Assembly (NCBI GenBank): GCA_001051155.2
Contig: JYIP02000014.1
Coordinates: 91,990-155,989, forward strand
Direction of reading: 5' to 3'
DNA: 64,000 nt
Source: Chrysoporthe austroafricana
Taxonomy: Eukaryota > Ascomycota > Sordariomycetes > Diaporthales > Cryphonectriaceae
The notes below the pieces were generated by a model. That model was given only the letters and a program-made list of their open reading frames with translations, was not told the DNA's origin and made no database searches. The position numbers were made by a program, and so were the translations under genes. This document shows positions 23,200-35,046 of this stretch, one piece after another. The first letter of the stretch is position 1. Every line of letters begins with the position of its first letter.

Positions 23200-24435
23200 G
23201 GTAGCCAGGGCTGAGTGATCAGTACGGGTCACCTAAGGGGTGACTGTAGAGCGTAGAGCGTGTGTAGTGTCGAGGTCGAAGGGAGGCTCGCCGGGGCCAT
23301 AGGCGCGAGGGCCACTGGGAGTCCCAGCTAATAATAGCGGCACCTCTGAAGTGATGCAGAGACGTGCCTGGGGTTGATCGTCTGTCTCATGGATGATGTC
23401 ATGCTGCCATCATGATCTAAGTCTTACGGCACTGCGAGGAGAAGATCCCCTGTCGGCCCAAGCCACATAGTATAGGTAATTGAGAAGTAACAGATTGAGG
23501 ATGGCGGTGGTCCGGGAACAGGCTCCTCATCACTTCCTGGCGTCAATTAGATAATTAGCTGTCACCTGTGTAGCCCCCATCGTGCGTGGTGTCTGCTCAC
23601 GAGCAGTAGGTCCTCGCCACTCGGCCGAGCAGATACTAAGGGAAAGTCGAGTTATCGCGATGTATGCGCCAGCTACCCTTCCTACCTCTGCCCACCCCGA
23701 GCTCTCACCAGTGCAACACCCGCTGGCCTCTGGGGATGACTGCGCCGATAGCAGTCGTGTCCGGAACGGATCAGCCACTAGTCAGTCCTTGGAGGCTGGG
23801 CCCTACAAGTAATTACGTGGATCCTACAGGTAATTCCGTGCAGTATTTGGGTCTCCCTAGGCAACATATTTTGGCAAATGCGACCGGAAGACATGCACAG
23901 GCAGAACAATAGAAAAGAGACAGATGTCGTGTCGTCCATCCCACCTAGAGGCCACGAGGGTGCCGAGTGGACCCCCCGTTACGCCGTCGTACCTAAGTAA
24001 TCTGCGTCGTGTCGATATTCCCGGACGTTTTCTTATTACCGCTCCCAGCGGCTGAAAACTCTTCCACCTGGCCGACCGGGTGCGAGTAAGTGCCCAGGCA
24101 GGTTATCCTCATATCGTCACTGGCCACCAAAAACTGCCCGGCCCCTCCTCCTCCACCTCCTCCTCCTCCCAGCCCAGAACGGATTCCGCCTCTAGCTAGA
24201 CGACGAGGAAGATGCAGATTGCTTCGCCGGTCTGACTCGTGCTGCACCAGCAGTCTACAGCACTGGACACTGCAGGGCGGAGCAGGGCAGCGGTCGTGCC
24301 GGGCCTAGTAGGCCAGACTGCTTCGTAGAGACCCAGGACGGGACTTCGTTGTTGCTGTCTGCTGTCTGCTGTCTGCCATCTGCCGTCTGCGTGCTGCCCG
24401 CGCGCAACATAAAGCAGACCCCCGAGGAGAGCCCC
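23200..24435. promoter_or_regulatory. Divergent promoter region, 1.2 kb
   Basis: Separates the unknown-function gene (minus) from the SET gene (plus), so it should carry both promoters. It contains a pyrimidine-rich CTCCTCC run at about 24147-24171 and a heptamer-like TGTCTGC repeat at about 24355-24391, just before the SET start. Confidence 0.45.
24355..24391. repeat. Imperfect TGTCTGC tandem repeat
   Basis: About five copies of a 7-bp unit lie in the presumed 5' leader of the SET-domain gene. Confidence 0.7.
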
Positions 24436-25470
24436 ATGCCTTTGTTCACCGTGAGGGAGACCCCCGGGGCGGGACGAGGCGCCTTTGCGGACCGGGACAT
24501 CACCGCCGGGACGACGATACTGCGGGCCGCCGACCTGACGGCACATGTCGTCCTCAGGGAACACCGGGGCGAGGTGTGTTGGGAATGCTTCGCATACGAC
24601 CGCGGCAGGAGGCTGCCCCTGCGGGACCAGGTCTACGGGTTCACGTTCTGCTCTGAGGGGTGTGAGTCGGCCCTGCGGCGGCGATACGACAGCGTCTGCC
24701 TGCAGGCATGGGCCGCGGTCGAGAGGTCGTCGAGGTCGAAGGCACAGGCGCGAGAGGACGGCGCCCCCGGGGAGGCCGGCGGGGAGGCCGGCGGGGAGGG
24801 CCGTGTGAAGCCTACAGCCGCGGCCATCGACGAGGCCTGGGGCGCCGCCGCAGCTACGGCCGCATCCATCAGGGAGGCCCGGGTCCGGGGACCGCGAGCC
24901 GGCAGGGCGCACAGGAGAGCGCTCCAGCGAGCCCTGTCGAGCCCGCCACACGTGGACATCCTCACCTTCCAGGCGCACGCGGTACTGACCAGGTACGTGT
25001 CCCCGGGCGGGTGGTCTTCGATGCTGTCGCTCGCCGACGAGCCGTGTCCGTACACGTCGTCTCGAGAGCTGGCCGACCACGTCAGGTCATACCTCCACCT
25101 GGTAGCAATCCTACCGGAGGGCCTACTGCCGCTGGTCACCGAGGATACCTTACGCACCGTCAAGTCCCGCGAGGTACACAACAGCTTCGGCATCCGGTCT
25201 CTGGAGAATGAGGGCTCTGAGTTCTTCGGCTTCGGTGTGTGGCCCTCGGCCAGCTTCTTCAACCACAGCTGCCTCCCGAACGTTGCAAGGCGCAGGGCCG
25301 GGAGGGCGTGGGTCTTTGAGGCGAGACGCGACGTCCCGGCGGGGCACGAGCTCTACATCTCGTACCTGAACGGGGAGGAAGATACCCTGGCCGCGGTGGA
25401 GCGGAAGGCAAGGCTGAGGGAGACGTGGGGTTTCGACTGCGCATGTCACGGATGCGGCAATGCAGGGTGA
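24436..25470 (+). CDS. SET-domain protein (SMYD/Set6-like)
   Basis: Single exon of 344 residues from ATG 24436; an upstream in-frame ATG at 24349 only adds repeat-coded residues. The split SET domain begins with ETPGAGRGAFADRDITAG, followed by a Cys-rich MYND-like insert (CWECFAYDR...FCSEGCESA). It resumes with the SET core SASFFNHSCLPNV (the NHS motif that binds S-adenosylmethionine), GHELYISYLN and the post-SET cysteines CACHGCG. This arrangement is that of SMYD/Set5/Set6-type lysine methyltransferases. The insert holds a 12-bp in-frame repeat coding GEAGGEAGGEG (about 24768-24800). The protein substrate is unknown. Confidence 0.88.
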   Translation: MPLFTVRETPGAGRGAFADRDITAGTTILRAADLTAHVVLREHRGEVCWECFAYDRGRRLPLRDQVYGFTFCSEGCESALRRRYDSVCLQAWAAVERSSRSKAQAREDGAPGEAGGEAGGEGRVKPTAAAIDEAWGAAAATAASIREARVRGPRAGRAHRRALQRALSSPPHVDILTFQAHAVLTRYVSPGGWSSMLSLADEPCPYTSSRELADHVRSYLHLVAILPEGLLPLVTEDTLRTVKSREVHNSFGIRSLENEGSEFFGFGVWPSASFFNHSCLPNVARRRAGRAWVFEARRDVPAGHELYISYLNGEEDTLAAVERKARLRETWGFDCACHGCGNAG

Positions 25471-26310
25471 CGAGAGCAGAACGCCTCGTGTACGAAGACG
25501 CTAGCTTGTCTATCGCTACTCTGGTACACAGTTCTCCGCTCCGCCTCAGCGCGCACCGGCTGGCCGTGCGCACCGGAGGGCTGTGACTAAATCTGTCAGC
25601 GTTCTGGATGGCGAGCCGGTGCATGCCGTCGCGCCTCATCCGGTCCGGACGGCGCAACGACGATGCTTAACATGCTGGGCAGGCCGGAGTCAGGGCGGCA
25701 GGGGCGGAGGCGCACTGGGAGGAGGGTCTTCACAGCGAGCATGTCTTGACTGGCCCTGTATGGGCGCAGGGCCAGGCAGGGCTTTGCCCACGAACAAGTC
25801 CGCAAACGAAGCACATCCTGCAGGATCCACGATGTTACCGAGTCATGCACGTCTTCACTGCGGGATAAGGTTACGGAGAAGCTTAGGCAGAAGCCCGGAA
25901 CGACGCCCGGATGAAGCTAGAGGGCTTTCAATCAAGATAATCGGGCGCGGTTATACGAAGAATACTGTTGCTCGATTGGCCCGGTCCATCTTGTTGGTAG
26001 CCCTTCGCGCCTTGAAGCATCCACACTCTCGCCCGATAGGGCACGGCGGCAGCCTGAGCCCTCCTTGCAGTCACCAGCAGACAGACTTATGCGTCACTCG
26101 CTTATTTCACGAGGCCGCTCGCAGAGAGGGCTTCTCTTCAAGAGAGCGCTCTCACATCGCCGCGGTCCCCCCTCTTCCGCTGAACAGCAAGATCACTGCC
26201 ATCCTTTCCTGCCGGTGTACCTCTTCCGAAGCCTATATCATACACACAAGACAGCGACTCGGCTCGAGGTCATCACCAGCTACCTTGACTCACTGCGCCT
26301 GCTTACCACG
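25471..26310. other. Intergenic, promoter of the small secreted protein
   Basis: Open frames here are Arg/Pro/Ser-rich shadows that run into the next gene out of frame. The pyrimidine-rich stretch from about 26160 to 26310 is typical of a fungal 5' leader. Confidence 0.5.
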
Positions 26311-26853
26311 ATGCGGTCACCTGTCCTCCCCGTCCTGTCTGGGCTGGCCAGCTTCGGCCTCGCCCTGGGCGCTTCCAGCACCTCCACGTACTCCATCCCG
26401 AAATCAACACAGGCTTCCTATTATCTCTCCGACGTATGGTCCGGCCAGGGCCCCACGCCGACCTGGGCGACGGGCAAGTACGCGACGACGCTCGCATCGG
26501 CCCTCTACAGTATCGAGACCTCGTTCGACCTCCGCTCCGACTATACCTCGATCGTCCACGCGATCTGGTCCGCCGCGGACAAGGACGGCGGGTCCGAGGT
26601 CCTCGCGTCCCTCAGCTCGTCCTACTGGAATTGGGCCGACATCACGACTAACGGCTGGTATACGACCAACGTGCCCAAGTCTATGCAGACAGAGGTCGTG
26701 AAGTTTGATAGCGCGTGGAACAGCGCCATCACGAGCGTCGAGGCCAAGGCCACAGCGACTGGAAATGCTGCCGCGCCGAGGTGTACTGGCATGGCGATGG
26801 CCGGCGTCGCGGCCGGCGTCGCTGCTGTCGCTGCTGTCGCTGGTGTCATGTGA
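26311..26853 (+). CDS. Small secreted protein with GPI-anchor-like tail
   Basis: A 180-residue protein. The ATG at 26311 is preferred because it begins a signal peptide (MRSPVLPVLSGLASFGLALGA). The mature part has evenly spaced aromatic residues and the segments SALYSIETSFDLRSDYTSIV and SSYWNWADITTNGWYTTNV. It ends in a hydrophobic Ala/Val/Gly tail (MAGVAAGVAAVAAVAGVM) after a short small-residue spacer, the usual form of a GPI signal. There are almost no cysteines, so it is not a typical small cysteine-rich effector. A cell-wall or plasma-membrane surface role is likely; the family is not recognised. Confidence 0.72.
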   Translation: MRSPVLPVLSGLASFGLALGASSTSTYSIPKSTQASYYLSDVWSGQGPTPTWATGKYATTLASALYSIETSFDLRSDYTSIVHAIWSAADKDGGSEVLASLSSSYWNWADITTNGWYTTNVPKSMQTEVVKFDSAWNSAITSVEAKATATGNAAAPRCTGMAMAGVAAGVAAVAAVAGVM

Positions 26854-26916
26854 AGATCTTAGGGATACCGTGTCCAAGGGGGCCACCTTGTGGGGTCGGG
26901 CAGGTCGTCCCAGGAG

Positions 26917-26974
<58 letters not shown>

Positions 26975-27502
26975 CCCTGATATCCACACGACAAAGGCCG
27001 CGCCCTGTGGAATCATTCATGATGGTAGACTGGCAGACAACTTGTCTCGGGTGCTCTTCTCGGACGTTCTGAGATGGCCGGCCCAATTGCTCGCCCATTT
27101 GTCTCGTCAGCTCTCGTTCCGTAGGGGGGCTCTTTTTCTCGTGCTGGAGACACGATGTGAAGTTGAGCATTTGTGCATAGAAGGATCTCTGAAACCTCCC
27201 GAGAAGACCTCCGGGCAATTTTGCACGGTGACTAGATAGATAGACGGCGATAAGTGGTGTGTAATTGAATCAAGTATCCTTCGCCTTATCAATGTGGCTG
27301 GATTGGCAGCCCGATTTCTTCCCAATTCCTCCGCGTCCCCCTAAACCTCCTTTTTGATGGGATGTCAACCACAACGCCTTGGCTGTTTTGCCCTGGACGC
27401 TCACCCCGGCCCTCGAAGCCCAACCCCCTAACGCCTTGAGTATGACAGGTATGTGGTGGAAAGAAAGTATCTACATAGAAGCGTGGCGGGGCCGAGGACC
27501 CC
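26854..27502. other. Intergenic with poly(A) tract
   Basis: Shared 3' region of the small secreted protein gene (plus) and the bHLH gene (minus). It holds the 56-nt A run listed separately and nothing else recognised. Confidence 0.55.
26917..26972. repeat. Poly(A)/(T) tract, 56 nt
   Basis: An uninterrupted run of 56 A on the plus strand, 63 nt past the stop of the preceding gene. This is too long for an ordinary genomic poly(A) signal. It could be a slippage-prone microsatellite, the tail of a retrotransposed cDNA, or an assembly artefact. Confidence 0.95.
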
Positions 27503-29007
27503 TCAATTCCACACGGATCGTTGTCCGCTCCGGCTCATGACCAACATCTCGAAACCCTCTACGCGGTTCCTCAGCGCCGCGTTCTCCTTTGCCAAACTCC
27601 TGTTCTTCCTCTCCAGGTGTGCGATATACTCGGTGGCCTTGCTCAGGATCGTGGCCTTGTTGAGCTTGTGCGCGGGCGTGACGCCGCCGAGGTCCTCGTC
27701 GCCGTCGAGGCCGGCCTCGGCCTTGATCTCCTCCATGACGTCGGCCCCGTCGTTGTTGCCGTCGGCGTGCTCGAGGCGGTGGACCATGACCCTCAGCGCG
27801 GGGACGGAGTCACGCAGGGCTGCGATCTTGTCGTTGAGGTTGGTCCGGTACCGCTTCTCGATCATGTTGTGCGCCGTCTTCTTGGGGCCCAGGGCCGGCT
27901 TGGCGCCGGAGCCCTCCTTGGAGGACGCGGAGGTGTGGCGGCGCTGGGGCGGCGGCGGGGAGCATGACGATCGCGGGGAGGAGGGGGAGGTGGAGCAGGC
28001 GTCCGAGGACTTCCTCTTCAGGCCGTTGCGCGCTGGATAGCGCCGCTCTTTTGCCGTCGCCGACGACGGCTCCCGGGGGGAGGGCAGGCCGGAGTCCACG
28101 GACGGGGACGAGGACGGCTTGGTGATGGCGGAGGCCGACAGGGACTGTGCCTGCTGGGCCATGTTCGGGTTGAACTGTGGTGTCTGGAACAGGGGCCTCG
28201 TGTCGTTGACTCCCTCGCGGCCGAAAACGACTTCGTCAAGCCCCGGGTTCGCCACGTCCATGGAATCCAGGACGGGGCTCACGATCGGTATGGATGACAG
28301 GTCGGGGCTGTCCACGAGCTCGGACTTGAGGAAGAAGTCGGACTCCGGAGACTGCTCGGCCTTGTCCCAGGCAGTCCAGTCCTCCCCAGCTCCGGGGTTG
28401 GAAAAGGAGAAGCCGCTGAAGATGGGAGAGATGGGAGACCCGGATCCTGGCGACGGTGCCGAGTCGGTGGTGAGCTCTGCGGCACTCCAGTCCTCTATGG
28501 AGTTGTAGACGGGCACAGAGAAGCTCGGGGGATAGGTCTATAGGACAAACAGGTCAGACGGCGATTGGACGACGGGGGATGGACGGGCCAGGACAGGGCA
28601 ATATAAGGGAGTATAAGGGAGACAGGTCGGGCCTGGCTGGGGAGGGCCTGGCTGGAAGGGGGAGGGGGAGGGGGAGGATGTGGTACGACATATCCGCGGT
28701 GGGCTTATGAGCGCCGAGGATGTCGGTTCGAACAGTAGAGGCCCCCCCCCCTCCCGGGGCGAGCGCGGCAAGGGGAAAGCAGGCCACAAAGGTCGTGGAG
28801 GAGGCAGAAGTGAGATGGGAGGGCAGAGGAGGCCAGGAGGAGGCGTGGGGAGCAGTGTCGAATATGGCAAGTGGGTCTCCCCGGGGCCAGACGAGATAGA
28901 ACAATACTGACCTGTTGTCGTTTGATAGTGGAGGGCTGAGGGTACGAGCCGAACAACATAGATTGTTGGCCGACAGCTTGCAAGTCTGCCAAGCTGAAAC
29001 TATCCAT
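27503..29007 (-). CDS. bHLH transcription factor, SREBP-like
   Basis: Two exons, 29007-28912 and 28537-27503, give 376 residues, with a long 374-nt intron (GTCAGT...CTATAG). The N-terminus (MDSFSLADLQAVGQQ) and the Ser/Pro-rich middle resemble a transactivation region. The basic helix-loop-helix at about residues 250-355 has AHNMIEKRYRTNLNDKI, where Tyr in the basic helix is characteristic of the SREBP subfamily. It has a long charged loop and a second helix followed by a leucine-zipper-like stretch (ATEYIAHLERKNRSLAKEN). No membrane spans follow, so it is a soluble nuclear factor rather than a tethered SREBP precursor. It probably binds E-box/SRE sites; its targets cannot be told here. Confidence 0.85.
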
Positions 29008-29844
29008 CTGATTGGCGGCCGCGAGGCGTCTCGTGCTGCCGGATGCTGCGTAGGTGCGCTGATGGCCTCCCCGGGGTGGCCAGGCTGGAGCAGGCAGGCA
29101 GGCAGGAAGCTTGTTTCGAAGAGAGTATCGCGGGACGGGCGGCAGGGGGGGGGGTGTGCCGGTATCGAAAGGTGTCCGGCTTGCTTGTGAGGTTGGGTGA
29201 CTTGGTGGGCGTCTCTGGCGAGACGGGGAGGGCGTGATGCTCGTTGGGTGATTTCCTGGTGAAGGGCGCTGTGATGGAGTATCAAGCTCGGGGTGGGATG
29301 ATGAGGCCGTGAGCCGTGGTCCAGATATCCCGATGGCAGACTCGCCCCAATAGATATACCTGCCATCTCATCTTGGAGACATTCTCCTGACGCTCGACAG
29401 GGCCTCGGGCGCTTTCGGCGAGGATGGGAGGGATGGGCGCGGGCCCCCGGGAGCTTGGGGCCAACTGCTCTCCCGAGGACAAGGATCGCAGCCTTGGGAT
29501 GCTGCGCGACAGGTGGACCTTGCAAACTGTCGATAATCGATCTGGCATCATACGAGTGGGCGAGGCCTGGGGGCGGCTCCCGGGCCTCGAGCCAGAGGCC
29601 GAGCCCGGATGGGCCCAGCGCGAGCCCCCCATCAGCCTCGGGTGGGCGCCCGGGGCGCGAGGGACGAGGGCGACGGGGTGCAATGTTTAACGAGAGCCAT
29701 GCGAGGGCGCCCCGATGGCGAGCTCCGGGCGGCAGCACCTGTCAAGCCGTCGATCGTCAGCCCAGCGCCTCCGCGATTGGCTGTTTGCTCGACGGGGCCA
29801 GCCCAGACGGCGGCTGGCCCCGTTGACGCGCATATGCCATGCTC

Positions 29845-29910
29845 AGTGAGTGAGTGAGCGAGTGAGTGGCACATCCAGGCCCCAGGCCCCAGGCCCCAGG
29901 CCCTAGGCCT
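29845..29910. repeat. Tandem repeats: (TGAG)n then (GGCCCCA)n
   Basis: Two adjacent simple repeats: a degenerate TGAG run at about 29845-29868, and four to five copies of a 7-bp GGCCCCA unit at about 29875-29905. Confidence 0.8.
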
Positions 29911-30727
29911 CAGCCCAGGCTCTGACAGTGCCACCCGCAGGCACGCCGTCCAGGTGGGCCAGAGGGCGCGGGCCTCTCTGCGAGGGCAGGGCGGGTGTGC
30001 GTGCTGCTCTCTCTGGCCCGTACTAGTATAGTAGTGAGGTGCCCCCCCGGGAGCCCTCGGCTCGCCGGCGTCCTCGAGAGCTCGGCGATCTTCTCCAGGA
30101 GCCTTACACTACGTTTCGTTCCGTTCCATGCCTGCGGTGTGCACCAGGACCAGTAGTCAGCGCGCCGCTCTGGGGCAGCGCTTACGGCCCGATGTCTCTG
30201 GGCGAAAGACCCATCCCCGACAGCGATCGATTGTCGGCGAGCGGTGAGCAAAGCCTCCGTCGGCTCGGTCTCGAGCACACAAACATACACACGCGCGCAC
30301 AGAAACGAGAGACAGAGAAAGCCGGGGGCCGGTGGGGAGGGGGATAACACACACATACACACGCATACACACAGAGAGAAAGAGAGGGCGACAAAAGTGA
30401 AAATCACTTCCCGGAATGACTCGTCCTCTGCAGCGAAGCCCGCCGGTCGAGACCCTTCTCTCTCTCCGCCAGGCTTCGCTGTGAGGGTGATATGTCAACA
30501 GCTCGGCTATTCTTGCCCGTCGACAGCCCCAGCCCGGCCTGCTGTGCCTATAGGAGACACCTGCGTGGCTGACATCATCCTCCTTGACAGTGACAAGGAC
30601 GATCCAGACCCGGGCAGGGCCAGGGTGCTGCATGGGAATGTTAAAGGTGGCATATCCGGACCAGGCATCCGGATGCGAATTCGATCCACAAGATCTCTGG
30701 CCCCCCTCCCTCCCCCTCCCCCCGGTC

Positions 30728-30728
<1 letters not shown>

Positions 30729-30763
<35 letters not shown>
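30729..30763. repeat. (GA)n microsatellite
   Basis: About 17 uninterrupted GA dinucleotides. Confidence 0.95.
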
Positions 30764-30765
<2 letters not shown>

Positions 30766-33529
30766 GGTGGAGAGCCCTGTGCGGCCCTGCGCTGCGCTGC
30801 CCGCCTGCAGGGGACGGCGTCCAGCAAGGCGTCCAGCGGGCAGGGCAGTCAGTCTTGCAGGGCAGTCTCGCAGGGCAGCAGGGCAGCGCAGGGCTGGGCC
30901 GGGCCAGGCCTGCGGGTCTGGCGACAATTCCAAAAACGAACCATTCTGCTGCAGGTCCTCGACAAAGTGGCGTGATCCCAGGGCGGGCCAGGAGCGCCGC
31001 CTGGCCCAGCGTCGCGCCACACGCCGGTGGCCACACCGTGGCCCTCTCAACGTGTGACCGGGCGAGGCCGCGTAATGTTTGTTAGGGGACCAGGTCCCTC
31101 CCCGCGGCAGAATTGGCCGCGGAGGGACCTCGACCGCCATCGAGGATAGTTATCGTGATGGCCTCACCGGGAAATTTTCAACTGCCACGCTCCCCGGGTT
31201 CCTTTCGTCCCCCCCGGGCGGGCTCAGCAAGCCTTTTCCCACTATTACCCCATTATTGCCGACGCGCCCGAATGCGACCGCCCCCTTCAGGCTAGCGCCT
31301 CTCTCCGTGGTCACATTGCGTTAAAAGTCCTCTACCTAGCGTGCCAGCGTGCCTGGTAGTCAGCGGCGCCGGACCGCCGCGTCCATAGGGATCCCGAGTA
31401 TAGCAGACGGGGGCTTGTTCCTGCCCACTGCCTCCCGATGGATGAACACCGGTCCGAGCTGCAGTCGCCGCAGCGCGCCTTCAAGCTGGCATAGACTCCG
31501 TGCGAGCACGACTCGACGACGTCTCGACGGGGTCGACTAGGTCCCGGCGCAGCGGAGCTCCCCGCTCACGAGCCACGCCCTCCATTGCTTGCGAGAGGTG
31601 GCCGCTCATGGTGAGCAGAGACGAGGCCAGCCCAGCTGCCCACTGCCGGTACAGCTGAGGTGTTGTCAAGCCAGACTCCTAGTCGCAATGTGCTTTCACA
31701 GCACGTTCAGGTAGCCAGAGACGCCACAGCGGCGCAACCCGCTCCTGAGAGCAGCAAGTCGAGTGTGCCACCGGGGCAATATCAGACATACATGTGAACC
31801 CCCCCCCGCCAGCCATCATAAATCGATCCAACCCTCCGTAGCCGGAGTTCGAGACCGGATCCGCGAATCCAATTGATGTGAACTTCAACTCTGACTCATC
31901 CTTTGAGGCCATCTCCTTTTGCGCAGTCCTGACACAGAGGACTCTCGAATGGTCGAATAGTTAGTGAAAGGGCGAGTGAAGGAAGTGCGGCTCGCCTTCT
32001 TGGTGCGAACGGGGCCTCGATGGCGGTGAACCAGACGCCAACCACCAAGACTAGGGCAGTGGGCTCGAACAACCTAAGGGCCAGCCAGAACAGACGACCA
32101 CCATAACGAAAGGAGGTCGCGCTGCGTCTGGTCAGACGTCGTCTCAACCTGAGTAAGAAGACCGTCGAGAGACTAGCGTCCCGACGGTCGCTACCAGCAC
32201 TCAAGAGACTAACATCGTAAGAACCATAGAAAATTACGCACACACTCGAGAGACCAATATCTCAAGAGTACCCGATATCCGGCTAGGGACATATCGAATG
32301 GGGAAACAACCCATCCGTTCAACTTTTGGTTTGGGGAGGCTTCGCTGGAGGTTATCCTACCTCCCAATGCCCCCCCCCCTCTCTTTATTTTGGGAAAGGC
32401 GGTGCTTGTATAACACCATGCTTGTGCATTACCCACCACGATAGCGGACGAGACGAAAAACTGGCGATATAATTGCCTGTGTCGCTAACACTTAAAGGCA
32501 GCTTGAGCGAGAGACATGGGTAAGTTAACATCTCCAGTAATTGAATATAAAAAGGCTAGTGATGTTCGGTCACTGGCTTGTAGATGCGATCGCCTATAAT
32601 AATCGCCACACCAGTAGAAAGAATAATGCTTACACGCCGATTATCCCTATGTGCCTGTAAAACCTTGCCAGTACGATATACGCTGCGCATGAGTATCTTT
32701 GAGAGGTATATGGGTCAAAATGCTGGCGACTAGATGCGAGTAAAGTACCAACGGCACTGCTTGGTGAATTGATATCGAGAGCCTTTCTATAACTAGATTG
32801 TAGCGGCACAATGGTTTCATGCACTCTGACACAATCTGGTAATATTATAAACAGACTGCCTGTGTCCGTGGCCCCCATCGCCCCGTCATCGTTGACGGGT
32901 CTCGGGTCTGATCGTAGGTTCAATAATGCCAACACTTCGCCGGTCTCAAGTGTCTGGCAACAGAGAAGTCTAGTGGAGAGATAGCAGTGGCCTGTGCCTC
33001 CAAACAGCCGACACTGAAGGGCAGCTGGCACTAGGTCTGCATGCTCTTCTTACTCGAGACACACTCGTAAGGCACAGAACACAACCTCGCCGTAGCCGCC
33101 GTTTCAACAGGGGCCCATTACGTAAACGGCAAGCTGCGATATCTCACTGACTACGTTGGTCGGCGAACAAAGACTACCTTCGCAGGCCGCAGCTGTCCTT
33201 GCTATGGACGGCGAGTTTAGTCTGGCGGCCCCGTGAACAGCACTGCAGCTTTCTGTTCCCACTGTGAGTACCGCTACTGATTATTCATAAGTAGTAGCAA
33301 AAGAGCCCATGAGCTGCCCGAAGAGACTCATCATGTCGGCAAGGGACTCTCAGCGCGGGCGATATCGGTCAGATGGTGGGATGCTACATGGTATAACGCC
33401 TGCTCTGTTCATGTGACCGCTCTTTTCCAAGGATTAGCATCAGCACCTGTAATCAGCCCTCTGAATACACGATACGTTTAAACCCTGCAAGTCTTATCAC
33501 TAAGAAGGGAATGTCGGCTTGACGATGTC

Positions 33530-34030
33530 CTAGTTCTCTCTGGCCAAGACCATGCCCACCTCTTTCAACGTCTCACTATGGACAAAGCCGTTTTTTTCGT
33601 ACAATCTCCGCCCTGGAGGGTCTGCGAACAACGTAATATATGGCACCCCATCTTCTGGGCTATTGTTCCTGATATATGCCAGCAGGTGCTTCAAGATCGC
33701 ATTCCCCAGTCCCTTCCTCTGATGCTCCGGGAGGGTAGCCATATCCGCGATATGGAAGTACCACCCACCATCTCCGATGATCCGACCCATAGCTACAGCC
33801 TGACCTTTCGCTTGTCCCGGTGGAGGTGCTGCGGAGCCGGTCTCATCGCAATATGCGATGTGGCATCCGTGCAGGCTTCCGGTAACAGCAACTGCAGCCT
33901 GTGCCTCCGTAACGGGCGTGAGGCCGGATAATTTGCGCAGGTTGCGGTACTCCAGGATGGATGGCAAACCGGAGCGCAACGTGTATCCGGGAGGAAGATC
34001 GCACTCAACATTGTCCCGCCTGGTGGTCAT
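33530..34030 (-). CDS. GNAT family N-acetyltransferase
   Basis: A 166-residue GCN5-related acetyltransferase, starting at the ATG at 34030. The open frame extends upstream to an ATG at 34192, but that part looks like leader. The core has VAVTGSLHGCHIAYCDETG, MGRIIGDGGWYFHIADMATLP (strand before the CoA site) and the acetyl-CoA loop HQRKGLGNAILKHLL, a clear Q/R-x-x-G-x-G/A signature. It ends with GRRLYEKNGFVHSE, the usual last strand region. It transfers an acetyl group from acetyl-CoA to an amine; the substrate is unknown and the protein has no targeting signal. It lies alone in a gene-poor interval. Confidence 0.88.
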   Translation of the reverse strand: MTTRRDNVECDLPPGYTLRSGLPSILEYRNLRKLSGLTPVTEAQAAVAVTGSLHGCHIAYCDETGSAAPPPGQAKGQAVAMGRIIGDGGWYFHIADMATLPEHQRKGLGNAILKHLLAYIRNNSPEDGVPYITLFADPPGRRLYEKNGFVHSETLKEVGMVLAREN

Positions 34031-34614
34031 GGTGCAATGCTCGCTGCTAGTGAATCTAACTAAGTACGCGGCCTGATGATCGCGGCTTGATACTCTTACC
34101 TTATACCGTGAAGACCGTGGACGTACCAGTCTTCCAAATGGTGCAGTTTGAGATGGACTGGAAGCAAGATTCTCGAATGATTCTGTTGACAAGTGTCACT
34201 GCAGAGAGAAATATCATGTACCTAGGGAAGATAAGGATAAAGCGTGTGTGAGAGTTCATATGCCAGATATCGACATGGCAGCGTAAAGGAAGAAAGAAAA
34301 AGAAGAAGAAAGCGTGGGCCGGCGCTCGGAGCTCGGACTTGATCTGGTGGGTGCCGGGGCTGAAGTGAGCATATCACAGATGAAGTGGGGTCCAGGCGGC
34401 GGCTGGGAGGAGATTCTCGCTTCCATTTTTTCACACCAACGGGACACACTTGCTGGAATGGAAGGGATAAAAATATTTGAACGCCACGATGCTGTGACTC
34501 CTAAGCAATATCCTGGTCTTCCATACATACTCTAAAGGAGACTGGAAAAGAAGCGTGGCTCTAGGAGAAAGGATGGAAGCAAACACCGGTCGAGATCCAG
34601 GCATGCCATTGTAG

Positions 34615-34678
<64 letters not shown>

Positions 34679-35046
34679 GCCATCTTGGGAACATTACTTG
34701 TATACGTCAGAATCACTATGGCCAGGAATGCACGGCCAGCAATGTGCCGAGTTGGTGTGAGACCATCCGCTGCGTATTGTTCTTATCCGGGGAAAAACAA
34801 TCTTGTCACTGCTCGTTCCCAACTTGGCGAGTGCTGTCGCCCATATACTGTTGCCTTGGTTATCACTCCTAGTTCTGCGAGTCCGTCGGAGGTTTACTCG
34901 ATGATATATGTCGATTGTGACCGCGCTATCTCGTCTAGGACTATATAGGGCATTCATGACCACATGCACGCATGTTTCAGCAGACAAGCTGCTTTTGCGC
35001 CATCATTGTCCCCTGGTTTGCCTACCCCGCCATCGGATGTCGCTCT
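34031..35046. other. Intergenic with (TA)n microsatellite
   Basis: Spacer upstream of the GNAT gene and downstream of the DUF1479 gene. Apart from the microsatellite no element was recognised. Confidence 0.55.
34618..34676. repeat. (TA)n microsatellite, 59 nt
   Basis: Uninterrupted TA dinucleotides, about 29 copies. Confidence 0.97.

Larger units (their letters stand above)
29008..33529. other. 4.5-kb interval without a convincing gene
   Basis: The left half is very G/C-rich with low-complexity open frames (up to about 390 codons, Pro/Arg/Ser-rich) that I judge to be chance. It includes several microsatellites listed separately. The right half (about 31.6-33.5 kb) is more A/T-rich, with only short frames. 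No RNA gene was recognised. Confidence 0.5.

Noticed and set aside
25583..26701. 372-codon plus frame overlapping the small secreted protein
   Set aside because: Composition is Ser/Arg/Pro-biased without domains; the overlapping frame with signal peptide and GPI tail is far better.
28554..29738. 394-codon minus frame upstream of the bHLH gene
   Set aside because: Pro/Ser/Arg-rich, overlaps the intron and first exon of the bHLH gene in another frame, no known motif.
30157..31140. 327-codon minus frame through the (GA)n repeat
   Set aside because: Low complexity; part of the translation is simple repeat.
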